The notes under the pieces: model-generated
Told to the model about the DNA's origin: nothing
Databases searched by the model: none
What the model saw: the letters and a program-made list of their open reading frames with translations, nothing else
Program-made: the position numbers and the translations under genes
Shown here: one piece after another, positions 20,523 to 29,213 of the stretch
Layout of the letters: every line of letters begins with the position of its first letter
How positions within the stretch are numbered: position 1 is the first letter of the stretch
Assembly: GCA_023212725.1 (NCBI GenBank)
Contig: JALBYF010000014.1
Location: forward strand, 186,001-250,000
Source: Tranzscheliella williamsii
Lineage: Eukaryota > Basidiomycota > Ustilaginomycetes > Ustilaginales > Ustilaginaceae
Direction: 5' to 3'
DNA length: 64,000 nt

Positions 20523-22583
20523 ATGCCGGATCACGACGATAGCGCGTCTGGCGCGAGTTCTCGCCGATCTCAGCGGGCGTCGGCCGCAGATGAGGCGCTC
20601 AAGGACGGCCTGCGCGCGGAGCAGCTGGATTCGCTCTACGAGGACCTGCCCTCCGACGCCACCGCGCTGAAGGCGGTGGTCGGGACGATGCGCCTCGAGC
20701 TCTCCCGGAAGGAAAAGGCAATCGCCCAGCTGAAGGAAGACATCGATGAAGTCAAGGCGTCCCACTCGGTTGTGCTGCAAAGGTCGGCAGAGTGGCAGGA
20801 TGAGCTAGAGACGCTGCGCCTCCGTGTGCCGCAGCTCGAGGCCGCGCTCACCGCGGAGAAAGAGAGCAGAGAAGCCGAGGCCGACCGCGTCAAGGACCTC
20901 CGCATTCGCGCCGAAGAGAGCCGCAGAGCCATCATGCGGCTGCAGGGAGAACAGTCGGATGCGCGCGCCAAGGCCAAGACCGACCATCGCAGAAGCTGGG
21001 TCCCCAACGCTACCCACCCGCCACCGGTTCGAGACGAGATGGAGGAGGCCGAGCTGAAGCGCTCCAAGCGTGCCAGTCTTGCCTTTGGCCCGAACAGCCT
21101 GGTCATCAACCCGGGCGCACGTGCCGGCGCCGGCCACCGAAGGACCGCCAGCGGCAGCAGGAGCGTGTCGGGCGCCTCGAGAGCCGAGGCCGACGACTCC
21201 GAAGAGCCGCTCAGCCCCACCTTCAACACTGGCCTGCGCGGCCTCCGCCTCTCGGGCACGGCGGGGATGAACGGCGCCCCATCCTCGCTGCTCGTGCCCA
21301 CACCGGCCGCAGTGGCCGAGGAGTTCTCAGCACCCAACTCACGCAGGAGTTCGTTCCGCAGCGATGCAGGCAGGTCGCCCAGGCTCAGCGCCGCCGATCT
21401 GTCGCTTCCGGATCCAGCCGACGTGAGCGCCTCGTCGATCTCTTCGAGGCTTGTCGTGCCACCGCCGGCTGCGAGCGGCTCCAAGGCGAACCAGCTCAGC
21501 TCGCCCGCTCTTTCGCAAGGCGCCGCAAGCTCGGCCGGCATCGGCTCGCCCATCATCGAGGGCAATGAAGAGGACGACAGCGCCAAAGCGCTCCCCGATG
21601 TGCCTGCGAGAAAGTCTTCCGCCGGCCCCACCGCAGCGGACAGAGAGCTCAAGGCCAAAGAAGTAGAGATCGAAAGGCTGACCAGGGAAATGTCCGAGAT
21701 GCGCCTAAGCCGACAGGAGGCCATCGAGGCGCGCCAGGCGAGCGAAGCTTGTCTGAAGGCGCTGCGCGACTTTATCGCTACGCACGACGCTGAGGCCGAT
21801 GCGTCGGGCCAGCTGAGCAACGACGCCGACCTGATCGTCCAGAAGGCCAGCGTCGGCGCTGGGCTGCTCCGCGGAGTCAAGCTTCCGCCGCTGCCCACGG
21901 ACGACATGGACGACGACGCCGAGGCGGCAGCGCACGGCCAGTCCAACAGCAGCCCGCACAAGGAGAAGAGCTTTGGAGCGACGTGGGGCATGAAACTACC
22001 CACGCTGATGCGCAAAGCGGCCGCCTCGAGCAACGGCGCCGCCACCGCCTCCAACGGCCCCACCCCCTCTGACGAGTACGGTGCTGACTATCCCGGCGCC
22101 ACCGACACGGCGGCGGAAACGGCGGCGCGCACCTCTCCGCGCAGCTCCGGCCACGCGGGGCCGTCGGGCCGATCCATCGCCGGGGGTTTTGCGGGCCTCG
22201 GCAACCTGCTCGCCCGCTCAGGGCCCGCCGGAGACGGGACCGGCGCTCCCAGCGCAAACGGCGGTGCGGCATCGATTGGCTCGCCGGCTCCGCCGTCCGA
22301 CGAGGCGGCGGGGGCGTTCAAGGGTTTCGGGTGGTTCAAGCGCGGGTCGGTGGTGAACGGCGCCGCGGTGAGCCCGGGCCACGAGGCGCAGCCAGTGACG
22401 GTCGAGGAGACGGTCATGTCACCGCCCTTCCGCTCGCTGGACCACGACCAGCTGGCCATCGTCCGCCACTCCGTCGCCCCGCCCGCCCACGACTCCCCCG
22501 AGCTCTCCTACCGCGCACAGCAGGCCGCCGCCAAAACCTCCCTCGTCGAACATCCCACCGCCGCCGTCCCCGCGTTCGACTAG
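20523..22583 (+). CDS. Coiled-coil protein of unknown function
   Basis: The product is 686 residues, starting at an ATG in a perfect Kozak context (GGCCACCATGC). The open frame extends 19 codons upstream, but without an ATG. Residues about 30-145 have strong heptad character, rich in Glu/Lys/Leu/Ala (for example LELSRKEKAIAQLKEDI and LETLRLRVPQLEAALTAEK). A second coiled-coil stretch lies around residues 370-420 (KAKEVEIERLTREMSEM). The rest is Ser/Ala/Pro-rich and probably disordered, and the third codon positions are very GC-rich. I recognise no enzymatic domain. A scaffold or tethering role would be a guess. It is convergent with the SET-domain gene, with 221 bp between stops. Confidence 0.75.
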   Translation: MPDHDDSASGASSRRSQRASAADEALKDGLRAEQLDSLYEDLPSDATALKAVVGTMRLELSRKEKAIAQLKEDIDEVKASHSVVLQRSAEWQDELETLRLRVPQLEAALTAEKESREAEADRVKDLRIRAEESRRAIMRLQGEQSDARAKAKTDHRRSWVPNATHPPPVRDEMEEAELKRSKRASLAFGPNSLVINPGARAGAGHRRTASGSRSVSGASRAEADDSEEPLSPTFNTGLRGLRLSGTAGMNGAPSSLLVPTPAAVAEEFSAPNSRRSSFRSDAGRSPRLSAADLSLPDPADVSASSISSRLVVPPPAASGSKANQLSSPALSQGAASSAGIGSPIIEGNEEDDSAKALPDVPARKSSAGPTAADRELKAKEVEIERLTREMSEMRLSRQEAIEARQASEACLKALRDFIATHDAEADASGQLSNDADLIVQKASVGAGLLRGVKLPPLPTDDMDDDAEAAAHGQSNSSPHKEKSFGATWGMKLPTLMRKAAASSNGAATASNGPTPSDEYGADYPGATDTAAETAARTSPRSSGHAGPSGRSIAGGFAGLGNLLARSGPAGDGTGAPSANGGAASIGSPAPPSDEAAGAFKGFGWFKRGSVVNGAAVSPGHEAQPVTVEETVMSPPFRSLDHDQLAIVRHSVAPPAHDSPELSYRAQQAAAKTSLVEHPTAAVPAFD

Positions 22584-22804
22584 CCCCTTCCCCCCGCCCC
22601 GGCCTCTGTCCCGCAAGCTGTGCCCTGCTGTATCCTCTCTCCGCCCAGCGTCTTTTTTTAGCTCTGTACACAAGTCCTCTCTCCGCTTCGCTCGCAGCGT
22701 GTCGCAACGGTTGCCTCTATTCCGTGCCGGCGATCGTGAATACATTACATTTCGCCTCAGCATGGTCGGCCTCCACAGCCAGTGTGTGCGCCCGCTGCGG
22801 CTTA

Positions 22805-24256
22805 CTATACCGGTTCGCCATTGTCGTCGTCATCGTTGTCGTTGTCGACGTCGCTGAGCTGGTCAATGGCGTCGGCGACGCTGCCGAGCTCGGTGCGGGT
22901 CCAGTGGACGGCGCGGTTGAGGATCTCGAGCTGGGCGGTGCGGTAGCGGTGGACGTTGTGCCAGATGGCGGCCCTGACGATCGCGTGGGCGTCAGGCGAT
23001 CTACAGCTAGCGCCGGGGAGGGTGTCGGCGAGGACGCTTGGAGGGCGGTCGAACTGGGCGTGGGAGAGGCGGAAGGCTTTGCGCTTGGTTATCAGGAGGC
23101 GTTCGAGGGTTTCTAATACGGTGGCGCGGAGGTCGAGCTGGTCAGAAATAGTGTCCGGGCGTGAATCGAGGCCGAGGATGCGGCGCTCGAGCTCTGCAAG
23201 CAGGGAGGGGCAGGGCGGGGCGGGGGGGTCGGGCGGGGACATGGGCCAATAGTGCGTCTGCGCGGTGTCAGGCTCGGCGGGCGCGCCTAGGCGGAGGGCG
23301 AGCGAGTCCTCGGACTGCGTCGCGAGCGTAAAGCCATACCCGGCGAGGAACTCCTCATTGCTCTTGCCGCCGTAGTTGTTGAAGACCTGCGCGCGCGCGG
23401 CGACGGCGGCGTGCAGCGTCATCTCGACCGCCTTTGCCGGCGCGTCATGGGTCCAAGTGACCGGCTGGGCGCGCGCATGGTTGAAGGTGTCGTACCCCGG
23501 AATCAGCACGGGCGCGCCCTTCGCCAACCCCGCCAGCGCTGGCGGAAACGCACGCGACGTAAACGCCGCCTCGGCCCACCGCCACAGCTCCAACCCCCTG
23601 TGGTGGGTGCGCGCCATCAACGCATCCTCCTCCAGCTGGGCCCCCGCCAGGCCCGCAAACACCGCGTCCACCAACCCCGCCATGCCCCCCACCGCCCCTT
23701 CTCCGCGCCGCCGCACAACGCATGAGGATATCACCCCGCACGCACGCTGGTAGTCTGCCACCGTCTCGCGCAGCCGCCGCTCCGTCGCGCCTTCCAGCGG
23801 CGTAGCCGCCAGCAGCGCCAGCTCGGCCGCGGTGTAGTGCAGCGGCGTCGCGATCACCGTCGGGATGTTGCGCACGTACGGCAGATGCACCAGCACCGCC
23901 TCCAGTCCCTCCGCCTCCGCGGCCGCACCGTCGACATACTCGAGCGCCAGCCGGCACAGGACCAGGTAGAGGAGGATCCAGTCGGCCGCGGGCAGCGCAG
24001 CAGGGTCGAGCGTCCCGCCCGGCGCATCGTCACCCGATGGCGCGAGGTACTCAGCCAGCGCTGCGACGCGCCCGAACGCAGATTGCGATGTGATGCAGAG
24101 ATGGCATGGCACGCTGACCACCGTGGTGCCGCCGGGCAGCGGCTGCGAGGTATAGAAAGAGAGGCCGGTCAGTGGGTCATGCTCGAGATAGAGGCCTGGA
24201 TGCAGCTTGACGCCGACGCTCTTGAACCAGTCGAGCAGCGCACTGCTGCGCTCCAT
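22805..24256 (-). CDS. SET-domain protein lysine methyltransferase (SETD3/SETD6/Rkm type)
   Basis: The protein has 483 residues from the ATG at 24256 (context AAGATGG); the frame continues upstream without an ATG. The N-terminus, LLDWFKSVGVKLHPGLYL, is the usual start of the Rubisco-LSMT-like SET family. The split SET core is visible: GYDTFNHARAQPVTW around residue 255 provides the DxxNH-type SAM-binding motif, and FNNYGGKSNEEFLAGYGF around residues 291-308 carries the catalytic Tyr motif. The C-terminal helical part (LERLLITKRKAFRLSH) fits the substrate-binding domain. Family members methylate non-histone proteins such as ribosomal proteins and actin; the substrate here cannot be told. The last residues are Asp/Asn-rich. 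It is divergent from TDP1. Confidence 0.85.
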   Translation of the reverse strand: MERSSALLDWFKSVGVKLHPGLYLEHDPLTGLSFYTSQPLPGGTTVVSVPCHLCITSQSAFGRVAALAEYLAPSGDDAPGGTLDPAALPAADWILLYLVLCRLALEYVDGAAAEAEGLEAVLVHLPYVRNIPTVIATPLHYTAAELALLAATPLEGATERRLRETVADYQRACGVISSCVVRRRGEGAVGGMAGLVDAVFAGLAGAQLEEDALMARTHHRGLELWRWAEAAFTSRAFPPALAGLAKGAPVLIPGYDTFNHARAQPVTWTHDAPAKAVEMTLHAAVAARAQVFNNYGGKSNEEFLAGYGFTLATQSEDSLALRLGAPAEPDTAQTHYWPMSPPDPPAPPCPSLLAELERRILGLDSRPDTISDQLDLRATVLETLERLLITKRKAFRLSHAQFDRPPSVLADTLPGASCRSPDAHAIVRAAIWHNVHRYRTAQLEILNRAVHWTRTELGSVADAIDQLSDVDNDNDDDDNGEPV

Positions 24257-24805
24257 CTTCAGTGTGGCTGTGCAGCGTGACTGCCCGCTCTTGCCTCCTA
24301 CGCCACCGCCTCGTGATAACACCCAGAGAAATCACAATTCGTTCGGCAGCTCCGTGTTGCTTCACCACCGTCACAAGTCACAGAGTGATGGAGGTGGAAT
24401 TAGAATCACAATTAACTTCACATTTTTTCATTCTGGCCGGTGAATTCGCCGGCCTGACCGACGCTGCTCAACAGCACAGTTGACACTTTTACTCACACTC
24501 ATACCTCAGAGCTCCACACCTTATTAACTCATCTGCACGGCTGCACAGCAGTCACACTCTCATCTACACAGTTATAATCACAGTCACACTCACAATCACA
24601 GCCACAATCACAGTCACTCACAGTCACAGTCCGAGTCAGATGACATTCGGAGTCAAAGGCTGAGTTACAGTCGCTGTAGGATCACTGCCGCGGCCACTGT
24701 CACTGTCACTGCCGCCACTCCTGCTGCGCTGCGGCAGTGTCATCTGTCCCTACCGCCAGGCGCGGACAGTCGAAGTGCTCTGACTCGAAGGGCTGCACTT
24801 GCGCA
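24257..24805. promoter_or_regulatory. Divergent promoter region of SET-domain gene and TDP1
   Basis: These 549 bp separate two divergent start codons, so both promoters should be here. The TDP1-proximal half has an imperfect CACAGTCACA/CACAATCACA repeat (about 24552-24640), followed by short GTCACT repeats. The role as a shared promoter is inferred from gene orientation only. Confidence 0.5.
24552..24640. repeat. Imperfect (CACARTCACA) tract
   Basis: Hexamer-like units of CACAGT, CACACT and CACAAT are strung together with minor variation, giving an A/C-rich plus strand. The tract is imperfect and sits between two divergent genes. Confidence 0.75.
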
Positions 24806-27035
24806 ATGCGGGAAAAGGCAGACGATAACGCGCCCATCGTCATCTCGGATTCCGACTCAGGCTCAGAGACATTGAGCGAATCCGAACGGCCAAATCTGCC
24901 GGCCTCTGGCATGGACGGCAAGGCTGCGGTTTCCCCAGCGACTCGAGCGCAAGCGAATCCAAGTACAGCAGCCTCGCCATCAGAGCCAATAGTAATCCGT
25001 AGTGCCCCTCAAGCCGCTCCTGCTTCTGGGTCTTCCACAGCAGCATCTGCATCTGTAGGCTTGGCTGGTCTCATACCAAACAGGCTACAGCTTGAACAGG
25101 AGCGTCGTGACCGCGCACGCAAAAGGAGGCGAGAGCAGAGGATCGCAACGGATTCAAGCGACAGCGAAGGTGACGACTCCGTGGCCAAGAGGGCCAGAAG
25201 CCAAGATCAGCTTGGTCCCTCGTCTGGACTGGACCAGCAGGCACCGGTCCTTGCCGACGTGCAGCCTGGCATGTTTGAGCGGGCGTTTGATGCGATCAAA
25301 CCCACATCACGCTACTGGCGGGGAACGATCAAGCACGGCTACAACATGTACGCCGCGCCCGAGCGCGCCGGCGTCTCGCTCTCGCAGATGCTGCTCCCTG
25401 CACGCGCTTCGAGCCGGAACGGCTTGCAGTTGGCCGTCATAGCGACGTTCGACCTCCGTATGGACTGGCTCTACTCCCAATTCCCGCGTGGTCTGCCCGT
25501 CACGCTCGTCCTGCCGCCCCCGAAAGAGGATTACCGCACCGATCCGGCGGTGGCAAAGCCCGGCGTGCATCCCGCCGAGGCCTTCGGCGACTTTGCCAGA
25601 TGTCCAGGCTGGCAAATCTGCGTACCACACAAACCGCGGCGTGGATGGATGACGCAGCACATGAAGTTCCTCTGCCTTGTACACGAGAGCTTCCTCCGCA
25701 TCGCCATCCTGTCCGGCAACCTCAACGAGATCGATTGGGTTCGCATTGAAAACACTGCTTACATCCACGATTTTCCTCTTCTGGCAGAGGCAAAACAGCC
25801 CGCTAGCCAAGGCCGTCAAGCCGGTGCACTCCCGAGCGCTAATGTGGTGCCAGACGATTTCAAAGCGCAGATACGCAAGGTGCTAAAAACGCTGAGTCTG
25901 CCGTCGACACATCCCATCTACTCGTCGCTCGACCGCTTCGACTTCTCTGCAGCCACCAGGGCGAGCGTTGTAGCTAGCTGGCCCGAAATGCCCATCCTCT
26001 CAGGCTGGGAAAAGATCGAAAGCCAAGGCTTGGGCCGCCTCGGCAAGGTTGTGAGGGACCTTGGGCTGCCTCCTGGCAGCTGTGAGGTCGAATGCCAGGG
26101 TTCTTCGTTAGCGAATCACGACAGGAAGTGGATCGAGCACTTCCATCTGCTCGCATCGGGCATCGATCCACACGGACTCTTGCCCTTCAAGGGCAAGCCA
26201 AACGACTTGCATCCGGAATACTTCCGAGCCGCTAGCATACAACGCGGCCGGCTTCCGCCTGTCAAGATCTGCTTTCCGTCGCAAAAGTACGTGGAAGATA
26301 CCACCGTTGAAGGCCCGGCAGGGGCGCTGAGCTTTTTCGGCAAAGCAAAGGATTTTGCCACTTCACCGTGAGTTGCGTCCCAAGCTCCGTTCACGCCCGC
26401 ACGCCCGAGCCGAATGCTGATCTTTCTGCCACCACCGTCACGGCACAGGATCAAGGAGCTATACCACAGCCCGCGCAGCAGAAGAGGCGACCTCATGATG
26501 CATGCCAAATCGCTCCTGGCACTCACTGCCGAAGGCAAAAGAGTCGTCGACAAAGCGTTCCAAGAAGCGCACGATCTGCACACTCCACATGTATCCGCCA
26601 GGGCCATGCCGACGGCGGTCTGGCAGCCTCTCCAGGGTGAACGTCCTGTCGGCTGGACCTACCTTGGCAGCTCGAACTTTACCCGTGCCGCACACGGCAA
26701 CATAGGCGGCTCTGTCGCCAGTCCCACGATGAGTACTTCGAACTGGGAATTGTGAGTTATGCTACCGGCAAAGACGCAGAAAAACTGGGCACTGATACCT
26801 CGATTGCACGTTCTCAGAGGCGTTGTTCTGCCCGTCTACGCTTCCGAGGTAGAGCTCTACGGTGTCGAGGCGGAGTGCCTCCGGCCCATCCTATACCATC
26901 GGCCATTGGATGCGTATGCCCCGACCGACACGCCATGGGTGAGTAGACGGCAGCGTTGTTAGTCTATACGTGGCTCCAGACTGACCTTCCGGTCTGCCTC
27001 TCTATTTCTCTTGCAAGGACAACGAGAGGGCGTAA
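24806..27035 (+). CDS. TDP1: Tyrosyl-DNA phosphodiesterase 1
   Basis: Four exons: 24806-26367, 26449-26751, 26818-26938 and 27018-27035, giving 667 residues. All three introns (81, 66 and 79 nt) begin GTGAGT and end in AG, and joining them keeps the frame. The protein belongs to the phospholipase D superfamily and removes 3'-phosphotyrosyl adducts left by topoisomerase I. The first HxK motif is H285-M-K287 (QHMKFLCLVHE), followed by SGNLNEIDW. The second is H539-A-K541 (LMMHAKSLLAL), followed by LGSSNFTRAAHGN. The N-terminal 170 residues are acidic and Ser-rich, including an IVISDSDSGS patch that resembles a SUMO-interacting motif. The start is the first ATG in a frame that stays open further upstream. 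The last exon has only 18 coding bases and ends in Ala after PWDNER. Confidence 0.95.
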
Positions 27036-27553
27036 TCCTGGCCCTTACTGTCTGCCTACAGGTCTTAGAATTCCTGTCCAGATGTATTCAAGCTCTTTAG
27101 TAGTGATCGCGAAGTCCAAGTACTGCAACTGATGATAGCTCCTGCGAAATGACGGACCAGCTGAATACAGGTGCAGGTTCAGCCGGAGGTTTTCGACTAA
27201 GGCCATTGTTGTAATTAATACATGGGGCCTGCAAAATTTTTAATACAGACGAGCGGGGGAATTTCGAGAAGTGAAGGTGAGCTTGTGGCACACGACTTTA
27301 GAAGATGATCTTGTCGATTTGATTTGGAACCTTCCACCATCATTCTTCAGCTTGTGGCTCAGCCTATCGACGCACCCTATAACTCTGCAACCCATCCAGC
27401 CTTCTCCGCTCCCGGCGCTTCCAGTAGAAGGCGCGGTTCAGTAGCCACCGGCAAGGTCGTTGATCCGTTCCGACCTCCACAGCCACCTCTAGGGACGACG
27501 GCGTCCAAGAGCAGCAGCTGCGAGCAGCATTACATAGACCAGGTGCCGCCATC
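27036..27553. other. Intergenic region TDP1 to TMA46
   Basis: This 518-bp stretch should contain the TDP1 3' UTR and the TMA46 promoter. It includes an AT-rich patch around 27205-27245. I see no exon. Confidence 0.55.
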
Positions 27554-28441
27554 ATGCCGCCAAAAGGGAAGGACAAGGCGGCGGGAGGGGCCAAGGCGCC
27601 CGTGGACAAGACGTTCGGTATGAAGAACAAAAAGGGCGGCAAGGGGCAGAAGACGGTAGCACTGCTGCAGCAGCAGCAAAAATCGGCGGGCAAGACCAAG
27701 GAGCAGCTGGCCAAGGAGAAGAAGAAGGAGGACGACAAGCGGCTGGCGGCGCAGGCGGCCAAGGAGCTCGCCTCGGACCCGCTCTTTGCGATCGTCCAGC
27801 CCAAGGTGCCGTTCGGCGTCGACCCCAAGACGATCACCTGTGCGTTTTGGAAGGCGGGCAAGTGCGACAAGGGCAACAAGTGCAAATACGCCCACGCGAC
27901 CGAGGCGAGCCGCAAGGTGGAGAAGAAGGATCTCTACGTCGACATGCGCGACGACTCGGAAGACAAGAAGAACGACACCATGGACAAGTGGGACGAAGAA
28001 AAGTTGAATAGCGTCATCCTTTCCAAGCACGGCAACCCCAAGTCGACAACGGACAAGGTGTGCAAGTTTTTCCTGCAGGCCGTCGAGGACGGCAAGTACG
28101 GCTGGTTTTGGGAGTGTCCCAACGGCGGCGAAAAGTGCATGTACAGGCACAGGTTACCACCGGGCTTTGTGCTCAAGTCGCAGAAGAAAGAGCTGGAACA
28201 GCTGGAAAAGGCCAACGAGATCTCGTTGGAAGAGTTCCTCGAGACCGAGAGGCACAAGCTCGGCTCGAACCTGACGCCGGTGACTGCCGAGACGTTTGCC
28301 AGGTGGAAGAAGGAGCGTATGGACAAGAAGACGGCCGAGGCCGAGATGCTCAAGAAGAAAAAGGAGGCGCAGGCCGCCGCGAACAAGATGGCCGGCCTGT
28401 CGGGGCGCGAGATGTTCTCGCTCAACCCGGACATGTTTGCC

Positions 28442-28472
<31 letters not shown>

Positions 28473-28591
28473 TCGACCTGAACCAGTACATCACCAAGGA
28501 CTGGCAGCAGGCGCGCCAGGACGACGACGCCGCCAGCGGCATTTCCGCCGACGACGACGTCGCCCACGGCGTCGCGCGCCTCTCGGTCTGA
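27554..28591 (+). CDS. TMA46: CCCH zinc-finger protein, DRG family regulatory protein (TMA46/ZC3H15)
   Basis: The 345-residue intronless protein starts at an ATG in the context GCCATCATGC. The basic N-terminus (MPPKGKDKAAGG) and the Lys-rich helix around residues 50-60 are typical of the family. Two CCCH fingers follow: CX7CX5CX3H beginning at Cys96 (CAFWKAGKCDKGNKCKYAH), and CX17CX6CX3H around residues 175-205 (WECPNGGEKCMYRH). Next comes the DFRP region (LTPVTAETFARWKKERMDKK) that binds the translational GTPase DRG1/Rbg1. An Asp-rich run and the motif GEFDLNQY lie near the C-terminus. In yeast, Tma46 pairs with Rbg1 on ribosomes, and the length here is essentially the yeast length. It is convergent with the apyrase gene. 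Confidence 0.94.
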
Positions 28592-29213
28592 GTCCGTACG
28601 CAACCCCAAAAGCATTCTCCCGGCATCCTCGCCCGCCCCGCCACCCACACCAGCGTCCCGCGGCGCCAGCAACGCCACCGCCCAGCCGAGATCTGTAACA
28701 TATCCCCACCCCGCATCACTCTCGTACATTAGCCCTCCCCGCCTCCTGCGCCTGCCTGCATCGCCGAATACATACCTCCTACCCAGAGCCAGCCGCACCT
28801 CATCACCCCAAGCAAGGGGGAAAGCTTCCATTGCTAAGCCACAGCGCGGCCGCACGTGATCATTGCCACCGACAGGAACAACACGCAATGGAGACGGACC
28901 AATCAGGGGGATGGGAAGCGGAAGAGGCGGAACCAGGCGCGGGAGAGCAGTGCCTGCTAAAGGAGGCCGCCCCACGCGTCGCCGCGATGGATGGGACGAG
29001 GCAGCAGGCGCGGCGTCGTCCGCGCTAAGCCAGCCCTAAATGGTGGGGGGGTGTGGCAAGGGTGTGTAGCGTGAGATAATGTTCAGATTGCGCGTGATGT
29101 ACCTGCGAACGTGCCTATGCAAGACACAGTCTGCAAGATAAAGAAACTGTCCGTCAAATCGTGGGGCGTAAAAGAACACCAGTGCGTAAAAAGTAACGTT
29201 AACAGAGGCCGGG
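28592..29213. other. Convergent intergenic region TMA46 / YND1
   Basis: These 622 bp lie between two converging genes and should hold both 3' UTRs. I see no gene or clear terminator-like structure. Confidence 0.55.

Noticed and set aside
20636..22063. 475-codon minus-strand open frame
   Set aside because: Antisense shadow of the GC-rich coiled-coil gene; no domain and composition of a mirror frame.
22331..23116. 261-codon plus-strand open frame
   Set aside because: It overlaps the end of the coiled-coil gene and the antisense of the SET-domain gene; Arg/Pro-rich and without a domain.
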